Source: Mycolicibacterium sp.
GTDB lineage: Bacteria > Actinomycetota > Actinomycetes > Mycobacteriales > Mycobacteriaceae
DNA length: 64,000 nt
NCBI GenBank assembly: GCA_020637165.1
Contig: JACJWN010000005.1
Location: 124,001-188,000, forward strand
Direction of reading: 5' to 3'
Shown here: in pieces, positions 29,623 through 40,200 of the stretch
How the letters are laid out: each line of letters opens with the position of its first letter
How positions within the stretch are numbered: position 1 is the stretch's first letter
The notes under the pieces: model-generated
The model's database searches: none
What the model was told of the DNA's origin: nothing
The model's input: the letters and a program-made list of their open reading frames with translations, nothing else
Translations under genes and position numbers: made by a program

Positions 29623-30072
29623 ATGACCACTCGCGCTGGCGAGGTTCCGGAGACGTCCGTACAACGGGTCGGGCGGATCGTGCTGGGAGCGGCGATGATC
29701 TTCGCGGGAGTCGGTCATCTGAGCTTCGCCCGGCGGGAGTTCCAAGCCCAGGTTCCCGCGTGGCTGCCGCTACCGGCGGACTTCACGGTGCTTGCTTCCG
29801 GTGTGGTCGAGATCGGACTGGGTCTCGCGATGATCTTCATGACGCATCGACGGGCTGTCGTCGGCGTATTGCTGGCGGCGTTCTTCGTGGTGATCTTCCC
29901 CGGCAACATCGCCCAGTGGCTGCAGCACCGGGATGCATTCGGGCTTAACAGCGATCGCGCACGTTTTCTGCGACTGTTCTTCCAACCAGTGCTCATCGCC
30001 TGGGCGCTATGGGCCACCTCGGGTTGGCGACTGCTGTTCCCGGGCCGCGCCGGCACCGGACACCGTCACTAG
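29623..30072 (+). CDS. DoxX-family membrane protein
   Basis: This 149-residue protein has four predicted transmembrane helices (GRIVLGAAMIFAGVGHLSF; LASGVVEIGLGLAMIFM; VVGVLLAAFFVVIFPGNIA; FFQPVLIAWALWATSGW), with the start of helix 1 and the polar GHLSFARREFQAQVP loop typical of DoxX-like proteins. Members occur in quinol oxidase and thiol-stress systems; a specific role cannot be read here. The ATG at 29623 is the first start in the frame after the lipoprotein gene. Confidence 0.8.
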   Translation: MTTRAGEVPETSVQRVGRIVLGAAMIFAGVGHLSFARREFQAQVPAWLPLPADFTVLASGVVEIGLGLAMIFMTHRRAVVGVLLAAFFVVIFPGNIAQWLQHRDAFGLNSDRARFLRLFFQPVLIAWALWATSGWRLLFPGRAGTGHRH

Positions 30073-30111
30073 CGGGGGCGGTCGGAATCGGCGCATTGCT
30101 CACTTACCCCC

Positions 30112-30126
30112 AACGATTCGGTAACA
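30112..30126 (+). promoter_or_regulatory. 15-bp motif shared with the fas upstream region (copy 1)
   Basis: AACGATTCGGTAACA lies 50 bp upstream of the Rv2525c-like start. The same 15-mer with one change (AACGATTCAGTAACA) occurs at 30997-31011, upstream of fas. The GTAACA part resembles half-sites described for MtrA, but this is only a guess. Further downstream, TAGGGT (30164-30169) is a possible -10 six bases before the ATG, which would make the Rv2525c-like mRNA leaderless. Confidence 0.4.
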
Positions 30127-30175
30127 CGACCGCTGCTGCTTCGGTGGCTCACGAATCACCTCCTAGGGTGGGCGC

Positions 30176-30898
30176 ATGTCCGTATCACGCCGAGACCTCC
30201 TCAAGTTCGCCGCCGCGGCACCGGCCGCGGCGGGGTTGGGCGCACTGGCCGATGCGTTCGCGCCCGCGGCGGCCTCCGCGGACTCCCTCGGCGTCCTGCT
30301 CGACTACGCCGCCGGTGTGCTCAGCGCGGCCGAAATCAAGGCCGCCGGAGCGCTGGGGGCCATTCGCTACGTCTCCGATCGCCGGCCCGGCGCCCAATGG
30401 ATGCTGGGCAAACCCATGCAGATCGACGAGGCCCGGGACCTCTACCGGGCCGGGCTCAAGATCGTCTCCAACTATCAGTTCGGCAAGCAGGACACCGCTG
30501 ACTGGCTCGGTGGGCAGACCGCCGGGGTGACCCACGCCAAACGCGGCTGGGCGCTGCACACTGCCGCGGGCGGGCCCGTCGCGGCCCCGATCTACGCCTC
30601 CATCGACGACAACCCCAGCTATGAGCAGTACAAACAGCAGGTCGCGCCGTATCTGCGGGGTTGGGAATCGGTGCTGGGGCATCAGCGGGTGGGCATCTAC
30701 GGCAACTCCAAGACCATCGACTGGGCGCTTCAAGACGGCCTGGGCTCGTGGTTCTGGCAGCACAACTGGGGGTCCCCGCGCGGGTTCGTGCACCCGGCGG
30801 CGCACCTGCACCAGTTCGAGATCGACGCGCGCAGTGTCGCCGGTGTCGGAGTTGATTTGAACAACATTCTCAAGCCGCAATTCGGTCAGTGGGATTAA
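30176..30898 (+). CDS. Tat-exported DUF1906 protein, glycoside-hydrolase-like (Rv2525c-like)
   Basis: This 240-residue protein has a twin-arginine signal (SVSRRDLLKFAAAAPAAAG) and a mature DUF1906 domain with a TIM-barrel glycoside-hydrolase-like fold as known for Rv2525c. Visible pieces include GAIRYVSDRRPGAQWM, YASIDDNPSYEQY with acidic candidate residues, VGIYGNSKTIDWAL and the tail VDLNNILKPQFGQWD. In M. tuberculosis the protein is a Tat substrate linked to cell-wall homeostasis and beta-lactam tolerance. It is encoded directly upstream of fas, as in M. tuberculosis, with a 336-bp gap between. Confidence 0.92.
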   Translation: MSVSRRDLLKFAAAAPAAAGLGALADAFAPAAASADSLGVLLDYAAGVLSAAEIKAAGALGAIRYVSDRRPGAQWMLGKPMQIDEARDLYRAGLKIVSNYQFGKQDTADWLGGQTAGVTHAKRGWALHTAAGGPVAAPIYASIDDNPSYEQYKQQVAPYLRGWESVLGHQRVGIYGNSKTIDWALQDGLGSWFWQHNWGSPRGFVHPAAHLHQFEIDARSVAGVGVDLNNILKPQFGQWD

Positions 30899-31234
30899 AC
30901 CTACTCATTGGTAGGTATTTGCCGGCGATCTATACCGCGGAATTTGGGGGCCGCAAGCGCTTGGTCGGGGCGCGCGCGCCGTCGCGGTACTCAGATAACG
31001 ATTCAGTAACAATCCCGCTCTGAGCAGGGCCGTTGTGGTTACTCGACCGTAACCGCTTCCATGCAGGACGTTTGTCTGGATCGTCTGGTGCCGCCCACGC
31101 GCCCGTCGTTATCCGGCCACCGCGCCACCCCGCGCAGAAGTACCCGGAAATCAATAAAGGGCGAGAATTTCCCCGTTTTTCTGTGGGATTCTTGGAGCGG
31201 TTTGGCGAGGGTGCGGCAGGGAGACGGAGACGCA
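30899..31234 (+). promoter_or_regulatory. fas upstream region with inverted repeat and shared motif
   Basis: This 336-bp gap has no gene. It contains the second copy of the 15-bp motif (30997-31011) and the inverted repeat GGTTAC-TCGACC-GTAACC (31037-31054), a plausible operator for a TetR-type regulator such as FasR, which controls fas-acpS in mycobacteria. I cannot confirm the FasR consensus. A purine-rich GGGAGACGGAGAC stretch just before GTG 31235 is the ribosome-binding region. Confidence 0.45.
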
Positions 31235-34200
31235 GTGACGATCCACGAGCATGACCGGTTGCCCATGGGAGACGGCCCCACAGGAGGCGGCACCGAGGCC
31301 CCCGGCGCGCACGCCCTCGTGGATCGTTTCAACGCCGGGGAGCCCTACGCGGTGGTCTTCGGCGGGCAGGGCAACAGTTCCTGGCTGACCAGCCTGGAGG
31401 AACTCGTCACCACCGCCGGGATCGAGTCGGAGTTGACCCGGCTCGCCGCGGAGGCCGAACTCCTGCTGGAACCGGTCGCCGACGAACTTCTCGTGGTGCG
31501 CCCGATCGGGTTCGAACCGCTGCGGTGGGTGCGCTTGCTGGCCGCGGGGGAGTCGGTCCCGCCGGCCCATCTGCTGACCTCGGCGGCGGTGTCGATGCCC
31601 GGGGTGCTGCTCACCCAGATCGCGGCCATCCGGGCACTGGCGCGTCAGGGGCTGGACTTCCGGGGGACTCCGCCCGCCGCCGCGGCCGGTCACTCCCAGG
31701 GCGTGCTAGCCGTGGAGGCGTTGCGGGCCGGCGGCGCCGGGGATGCGCAGTTGCTGGCGCTGGCCCAGCTCATCGGCGCGGCCGGCACCCTGGTGGCCCG
31801 CCGTCGCGGGATCGTGGCCCTCGGCGACCGGTCGCCGATGGTCGCGGTCACCAACGCCGATCCGGAACGTATCGCGGCACTGCTCGACGATTTCGCCGCC
31901 GACGTGCGCACGGTTCTGGCGCCGGTGCTGTCCATCCGCAACGGCCGGCGCTCGGTGGTCATCACCGGCACCCCCGAGCAGCTGTCCCGCTTCGAGTTGT
32001 ACTGCACGCAGATCGCCGACCGGGAGGCCGCCGAGCGCAAGAACAAACTGCGCGGCGGCGACGCCTTCTCCCCGGTGTTCGACCCGGTCGACGTCGAGGT
32101 GGGTTTCCATTCGCCCCGGCTCTCCGACGGTGTCGGGATCGTCACCCGTTGGGCCGAGGCGGTGGGCCTGGACGCCGGCCTGGCCCGGAGGATGGCCGAG
32201 GACATCCTGGTGTGGCAGGTCGACTGGGTCGAGGCGGTCGACGGCCTGCAGCGCGCCGGCGCCCGCTGGATCCTGGACATGGGTCCGGGCGACATCCTGA
32301 CCCGGCTGACCGCACCGGTCATCCGGGGCCTGGGCATGGGAATCGTCCCGGCCGGCACCCGCGGCGGGCACCGCAACCTGTTCACCGTCGGCGGGGCCCC
32401 GGAGATCGGCGCGCCGTGGTCGAGCTACGCGCCTTCGGCGATCACCCTGCCGGACGGCTCGGTCAAGCTGTCCACCAAGTTCACCCGTCTGACCGGCCGG
32501 TCGCCGATCCTGCTGGCCGGGATGACCCCGACCACCGTTGATGCGCGCATCGTCGCCGCGGCCGCCAACGCCGGACACTGGGCGGAATTGGCCGGCGGCG
32601 GCCAGGTCACCGAGCCGATTTTCCAGCGCCGGGTGGACGAACTCGACGATCTGCTCGAGCCGGGCCGGGCGTTCCAGTTCAACGCGCTGTTCCTGGACCC
32701 CTACCTGTGGAAGCTTCAGGTCGGCGGCAAGCGGCTGGTGCAGAAGGCCCGGGCCTCGGGCGTGCCGATCGACGGCCTGGTGATCAGCGCGGGCCTGCCC
32801 GACCTCGCCGACGCCGTCGATCTCATCGAGGAACTCAATGACGCCGGGATCTCCCACGTGGCGTTCAAGCCCGGCACCGTCGAGCAGATCCGGGCGGTCA
32901 TCCGGATCGCCGCCGAGGTGCCCGACCGCGAGGTCATCGCCCACATCGAGGGCGGTCGGGCCGGCGGGCACCACTCCTGGGAAGACCTCGACGACCTGCT
33001 GCTGGCCACCTACTCCGAACTGAGATCTCGGGCCAACATCACGGTGTGTGTCGGCGGCGGCATCGGTACCCCCGAGCGAGCTGCGGAGTACCTCTCCGGC
33101 CGCTGGTCGCAGCGGTTCGGCTATCCACTGATGCCGGTCGACGGCATCCTGGTGGGCACGGCCGCGATGGCCTGCCTGGAGGCCACCACGTCACCCGCCG
33201 TCAAGCGGATGTTGGTCGACACCGTCGGCACCGACCAATGGGTGGGTGCCGGCAAGGCGATTAACGGAATGGCCTCGGGTCGAAGCCAACTCGGTGCCGA
33301 CATCCACGAGATCGACAACTCCGCCTCCCGTTGCGGCCGGCTTCTCGACGAGGTGGCCGGTGACGCCGACGCGGTCGCCACGCGGCGCGCGGAAATCATC
33401 GCGGCGATGGGGCCGACCGCCAAGCCGTACTTCGGCGACGTGGCCGAGATGACCTATCTGCAGTGGCTGCGGCGCTACGTCGAGTTGGCCATCGGGGACG
33501 GAACGAGCACCGCCGACACCAAGGAGCCCGGCTCGCCGTGGCTGGACATCACCTGGCGGGACCGCTTCGCGGCCATGCTGCAGCGCGCGGAGGCCCGGCT
33601 GGACGCCTCCGAAAACGGCCCCATCGCAACGCTTTTCGACGGCGAGGGCGAGGCGCTGCTGGAGCAGCCCGACCGTGCGATCGCCGCGCTGCTCGAGCGT
33701 TTCCCGGATGCCGCCGAGGTGCTGCTACACCCGGCCGACGCCCCGTTCTTCATCCAGCTGTGCAAGACCCCGGGCAAGCCGGTGAACTTCGTTCCGGTGA
33801 TCGACAAAGACGTTCGCCGGTGGTGGCGCAGCGACTCGCTGTGGCAGGCGCACGACGCCCGCTACACCGCAGACCAGGTGTGCATCATCCCCGGTATCGA
33901 GGCCGTCGCCGGCATCACCCGGGTCGACGAGCCGGTCGGGGATCTGTTGGACCGTTTCGAGAAGGCCGCCGTCGACGAGGTGCTCCTCAGCGGCGCGGTC
34001 CCGACGCCGGCGGTGTCGCGGCTGCAGGTGCGCGGTGACGTCACCGGCCCGCTGGGCGTGGTGCTGGACTCCCCGGACGTGCTGTGGGCCGGCCGGACGA
34101 CGGTCAACCCGGTGCACCGGCTGGCGCCTCCGGAGGCCTGGCAGGTCCACGACAGCCGTCCGGAGGGCAGGAGCGCAACGGCCGGGCAATATGTCAGTGC

Positions 34201-37200
34201 CACAAGCCATTCCACCGGAGCGCGACTGGAAGTCATCGGGGCCGACCGGGTGGTCCTGCGGGTTCCGCTGTCCGGCTCCTGGATCGACATCACCTTCACC
34301 CTGCCGCCGACCGTCGCCGACGGTGGCGCGCCGGTCGTGATCACCGCCGACGCCGCTGCGGCCATGCGCTCGGTGCTCGCGATCGCCGCCGGCGCCGACG
34401 GCCCCGAGGCGCTGCCCGAACCCGTCAACGGTGCCACCACGGTCACCGTGGACTGGGACCCCGAACGGGTGGCCGACCACACCGGTGTCACCGCCACCTT
34501 CGGCGCTCCGCTGGCGCCCACCCTCACCACGGTGCCCGACGCCCTGGTCGGGCGGTGCTGGCCGGCGGTGTTCGCGGCGATCGGCGCGGCCGTCACCGAT
34601 TCCGGCTTCCCGGTCATCGAGGGCCTGCTCAGCCTGGTCCACCTCGACCACGCCGCCCGGCTGCTCAAGCCGCTGCCGGACCGGTCTACCCAGCTTGTCG
34701 TCACCGCGACGTCATCGGTCGCGATCGACACCGATATCGGCCGGGTGGTTCCGGTCACCGTCAATGTGAGCGACATCGGCGGCACCGTTCTGGCGGTGCT
34801 GGAGGAACGTTTCGCGATCCGCGGACGCACCGGCGCGGCCGAACTCACCGACCCGGTCCGGGCCGGGGGAGCGGTCTCCCGCAACGCCACCGACACCCCG
34901 CGCCGCCGCCGCCGCGACGTCACCGTCACCGCACCCGTCGACATGCGGCCCTTCGCGGTGGTCTCCGGCGACCACAACCCGATCCACACCGACCGGACCG
35001 CGGCACTGCTGGCGGGCCTCGACGAGCCCATTGTGCACGGCATGTGGCTTTCGGCCGCCGCCCAGCACGTGGTCACCGCCACCGACGGCAAGGCCGTCCC
35101 GCCGGCGAAGCTGATCGGCTGGACCGCCCGCTTCCTGGGCATGGTCCTTCCGGGCGACGAGGTCGACATCCGGGTGGACCGTGTCGGCATCGATCTGGGC
35201 GCGGAGGTCCTGGAGGTCTCGGCCAAAGTCGGCGGCGAGTTGGTGATGTCGGCGACCGCGCGCCTGGCCGCACCGAAGACGGCGTACGCCTTCCCCGGCC
35301 AGGGCATCCAGCACAAGGGCATGGGCATGGAGGTGCGCTCGCGCTCCCGGGCCGCGCGCAAGATCTGGGAACGCGCCGACGAGTTCACTCGTGACGTGCT
35401 GGGCTTCTCGGTGCTGCACGTGGTGCGCGACAACCCGACCAGCCTGATCGCCGGCGGGGTGCACTACCAGCATCCCGACGGGGTGCTCTACCTGACGCAG
35501 TTCACCCAGGTCGCGATGGCCACTGTGGCCGCCGCGCAGGTGGCCGAGATGCGTGAGCAGGGCGCGTTCGTAGAGGGTGCCATCGCCTGCGGGCACTCGG
35601 TGGGCGAGTACACCGCATTGGCCTGTGTGACAGGGGTTTTCGAGCTCGAGGCGCTGCTCGAGGTGGTGTTCCACCGGGGTAGCAAGATGCACGAACTCGT
35701 ACCCCGGGACGAACTGGGACGGTCGAACTACCGGCTGGCCGCCATCCGGCCGTCCCAGATCGACCTCGACCACGACCACGTCACCGCCTTCGTCGCCGAG
35801 ATCGCCGAGCGCAGTGGTGAGTTCCTGCAGATCGTCAACTACAACCTGCGCGGTTCCCAGTACGCCATCGCCGGCACCGTGCGCGGTCTGGACGCGCTGG
35901 AGGCCGAGGTCGAACGCCGGCGCGAAATCTCCGGCGGCAGAAGGGCCTACATCCAGGTTCCCGGCATCGACGTGCCGTTCCACTCCAGCGTCCTGCGCAA
36001 CGGTGTCGCGGAGTTCCGGCGCTCACTGGACCGAATCATGCCCGCCGATGCGGATGCGTCGGTGCTCATCGGCCGCTACATCCCCAACCTGGTGCCGCGG
36101 CTGTTCACCCTGGACCGCGACTTCATCGCCGAGATCCGGGCACTGGTGCCGGCCGAACCCTTGGACGAGATCCTCGCCGACTACGACACCTGGATCACCC
36201 AGCGCCCCAGGGAAGTCGGCCGCAGGGTGGTCATCGAACTGCTGGCCTGGCAGTTCGCCAGCCCGGTCCGCTGGATCGAGACCCAGGATCTGCTGTTCAC
36301 CGAGGAGGCCGCCGGTGGGCTGGGGGTGGAGCGATTCGTCGAGATCGGCGTGAAGTCGATGCCCACGGTCGCCGGCCTGGCCACCAACACCCTCAAGCTG
36401 CCGGACTACGCCTACAGCACGGTCCAGGTGCTCAACGTCGAACGCGACGCCGCGGTGCTATTCGCCAGCGACGAGGACGCCCCCGAGGCCGACGAGGTGG
36501 ATGAGGTCGCCGTCGAGTCCGCCCCGGCGGAGCAGCAGGCCGCGCCCACCGTACCCGCGCCCGCGGCGGCCCCCGCCGGCGCTCCCCGGCCCGACGACAT
36601 CGCCTTCGACGCCTCCGACGCGACGCTCGCTCTGATCGCGTTGTCGGCCAAGATGCGCATCGACCAGATCGAGCCGCTGGACTCCATCGAATCCATCACC
36701 GACGGAGCCTCCTCGCGGCGCAACCAGTTGCTGGTGGATCTGGGCTCGGAGCTGAACCTCGGCGCCATCGACGGCGCCGCCGAGGCCGACCTGACCGCGC
36801 TGCGCGGTCAGGTCGCCAAACTGGCCCGCACCTACAAGCCGTTCGGACCGGTCCTGACCGATGCCGTCAACGACCAGTTGCGCAGCGTGCTGGGCCCGTC
36901 CGGTAAGCGGCCGGCGGCCATCGCCGACCGGCTCACCAAGACCTGGGAACTCGGGCCGGGCTGGGTCAAGCACGTCACCGTCGAACTGGCGCTGGGAACC
37001 CGGGAGGGTTCCAGCGTTCGCGGTGGGCCGCTGGGCGACCTGCACGAAGGCGCGCTGCCCGACGCCGCCGCGGTCGACAAGGCGATCGACGCCGCGGTGG
37101 CGGCGGTGGCCGCGCGCCGCGGGGTCGCCGTGGCGTTGCCCTCGGCCGGTGGCGGTGCCGGCGGCGGCGTCGTCGACTCCGCCGCCCTGGACGAGTTCGC

Positions 37201-40200
37201 CGAGACGGTCACCGGGCGCGACGGCGTGCTGGCCTCGGCGGCGCGGCTGGTGCTCGGCCAACTCGGGCTGGACAACCCGGTGAGCGCCGCCCCGGCGGCC
37301 ACCGACGCCGAGCTGATCGACCTGGTCACATCGGAACTCGGTTCGGACTGGCCGCGACTGGTGGCCCCGGTGTTCGACGCCCGCAGGGCCGTGCTGCTCG
37401 ACGACCGTTGGGCCAGCGCCAGGGAGGATCTCGTTCGGCTGTGGCTGGCCGAGGAGGCCGAGGTCGAGGCCGACTGGCCACGGCTCTCCGAACGGTTCGA
37501 GGGCGCCGGACATGCGGTCGCCACCCAGGCCGACTGGTGGCGGGCCCGGTCGCTGGCCGAGGGCCGGCTGATCCACGCCTCGCTGTACGCGCGCATCGCG
37601 GCCGGCGCGGAGAACCCGGCCGCCGGCCGGTACGGCGGTGAGATCGCCGTCGTCACCGGGGCGTCCAAGGGATCCATCGCCGCCTCGGTGGTGGCGGCGC
37701 TGCTCGACGGCGGCGCCACCGTCGTCGCCACCACCTCCAAGCTCGACGAGCAGCGCCTGGAGTTCTACAAGTCGCTTTACCGCGAGCACGCCCGGTTCGG
37801 CGCCGCACTGTGGGTGGTGCCGGCCAACATGGCCTCCTACGCCGACATCGACGCGCTGGTGGACTGGGTCGGCAACGACCAGAGCGAGAACCTGGGGCCC
37901 AAGGCGATTCACGTCAAGGACGCCCAGACGCCCTCCCTGCTGTTCCCGTTCGCCGCACCGCGGGTGGCCGGTGACCTCTCCGAGGCCGGGTCACGCTCGG
38001 AAATGGAGATGAAGGTGCTGTTGTGGGCCGTCGAGCGGCTGCTCGCCGGGTTGTCGGCGATCGGCGCCGAGCGCGATATCGCCTCCCGGCTGCACGTGGT
38101 GCTGCCCGGCTCACCCAACCGCGGCATGTTCGGCGGCGACGGAGCCTACGGCGAGTCCAAATCCGCACTCGACGCCGTGGTCAGCAAGTGGAGCGCGGAG
38201 TCCTCCTGGTCGCAGCGGGTCACCATCGCCCACGCGCTGATCGGCTGGACCAAGGGCACCGGGCTGATGGGTCACAACGACGCCATCGTCGCGGCCGTTG
38301 AGGAGGCCGGGGTGCACACCTACAGCACCGCCGAGATGGCGTCCATGCTGCTGGACCTATGCACCCCTGATGCCAAGGTCGCCGCCGCGACCGCGCCGCT
38401 GAAGGTCGACCTCACCGGCGGCCTGGGCGACGTCGAACTCGACATGGCCGAACTCGCGGCCAAGGCGCGCGAGGAGATGAGCGCTGCGGCAACCGATCCC
38501 GACGCCGGACCAGTGGCCGGCACCATCGCCGCGCTGCCGTCCCCGCCCCGCGGATACCGGGGTGCCCCGGCGCCGGAATGGGCCGATCTCGACATCGACC
38601 CGGCCGACGTGGTGGTGATCGTCGGCGGCGCCGAACTGGGGCCGTACGGATCCTCCCGCACCCGATTCGAGATGGAGGTCGACAACGAACTGTCGGCCGC
38701 CGGCGTGCTCGAACTCGCTTGGACCACTGGACTTCTCACCTGGGAGGATGATCCCACCCCCGGCTGGTACGACGCCGGCAGCGGTGATCTGGTCCCGGAG
38801 GAGGAGATCGTCGAGCGCTACCACGACGCGGTGGTGGAGCGATGCGGCATCCGCGAGTTCGTCGCCGACGGGGCGCTGGAGGCCGACCACGCGACCGAAC
38901 TGCTCGTCAGCGTCTTCCTCGACCGTGACTTCAGCTTCGTGGTGTCCAGCGAGGCCGAGGCCCGGGCGTTCGAGCACGCCGACCCCGATCACACCGTAGT
39001 GCGGCCGGTGCCCGACTCCGGCGATTGGGAGGTGATCCGCAGGGCGGGCACCGAGATCCGGGTGCCGCGCAAGGCCAAGCTGTCCCGCACCGTCGGCGGC
39101 CAGATCCCCACCGGGTTCGACCCGAAGGTGTGGGGTATCAGCGCCGATATGGCCGGTTCGGTGGACCGGGTGGCGCTGTGGAACATGGTCGCCACGGTGG
39201 ACGCGTTCCTGTCCTCCGGGTTCACCCCGGCCGAGCTCATGCGCTGGGTGCACCCCAGCCTGGTGGCCAACACCCAGGGCACCGGTATCGGCGGCCTGAC
39301 CAGCATGCAGACCATGTTCCACGGCAACCTGCTGGGCACCCCCAAGCCGAACGACATCCTGCAAGAGGTGTTGCCCAACGTCGTTGCGGCACATGTGATG
39401 CAGAGCTACGTCGGCGGGTACGGCGCGATGGTGCACCCAGTCGGCGCGTGCGCCACCGCTGCGGTGTCAGTCGAGGAGGGCGTCGACAAGATCCGGCTCG
39501 GCAAGGCCGAACTGGTGGTCGCCGGCGGCTTCGACGACATGACCTCCGACGCCATCACCGGCTTCGGTGACATGGCCGCCACCGCCGACACCGAGATGAT
39601 GCGGGACCGGGGGATCAGCGACGCCCGCATCTCGCGCGCCAACGATCGTCGCCGGTTGGGCTTCCTGGAGGCCCAGGGCGGAGGAACGATCCTGCTCGCC
39701 CGCGGCGACCTGGCGCTGAAGATGGGTCTTCCGGTGCTGGCCGTGGTCGGCTACGCGCAGAGCTTCGCCGACGGGGTGCACACGTCCATCCCGGCCCCCG
39801 GGCTAGGTGCCCTCGGCGCCGGCCGCGGCGGCCGCGACTCGGCCCTGGCCCGCTCCCTGCGCCGGCTCGGGGTTCAGGCCGACGACATCGCGGTGATCTC
39901 CAAACACGACACCTCGACGCTGGCCAACGACCCCAACGAGACCGAGTTGCATGAGCGACTGGCTGACGCGATGGGCCGCTCGCCGGGGGCGCCGCTGTTC
40001 GTGGTGTCCCAGAAGACCCTGACCGGTCACGCCAAGGGCGGCGCGGCGGCGTTCCAGATGATCGGGCTGTGCCAGATCCTGCGCGACGGGGTGATCCCGC
40101 CCAACCGCAGCCTGGACTGCGTCGACGACGAACTCGCCGTCGCGAGCCACTTCGTGTGGCCGCGGCAGACCCTGCACCTGGGCGGCCGGTATGGCCTCAA

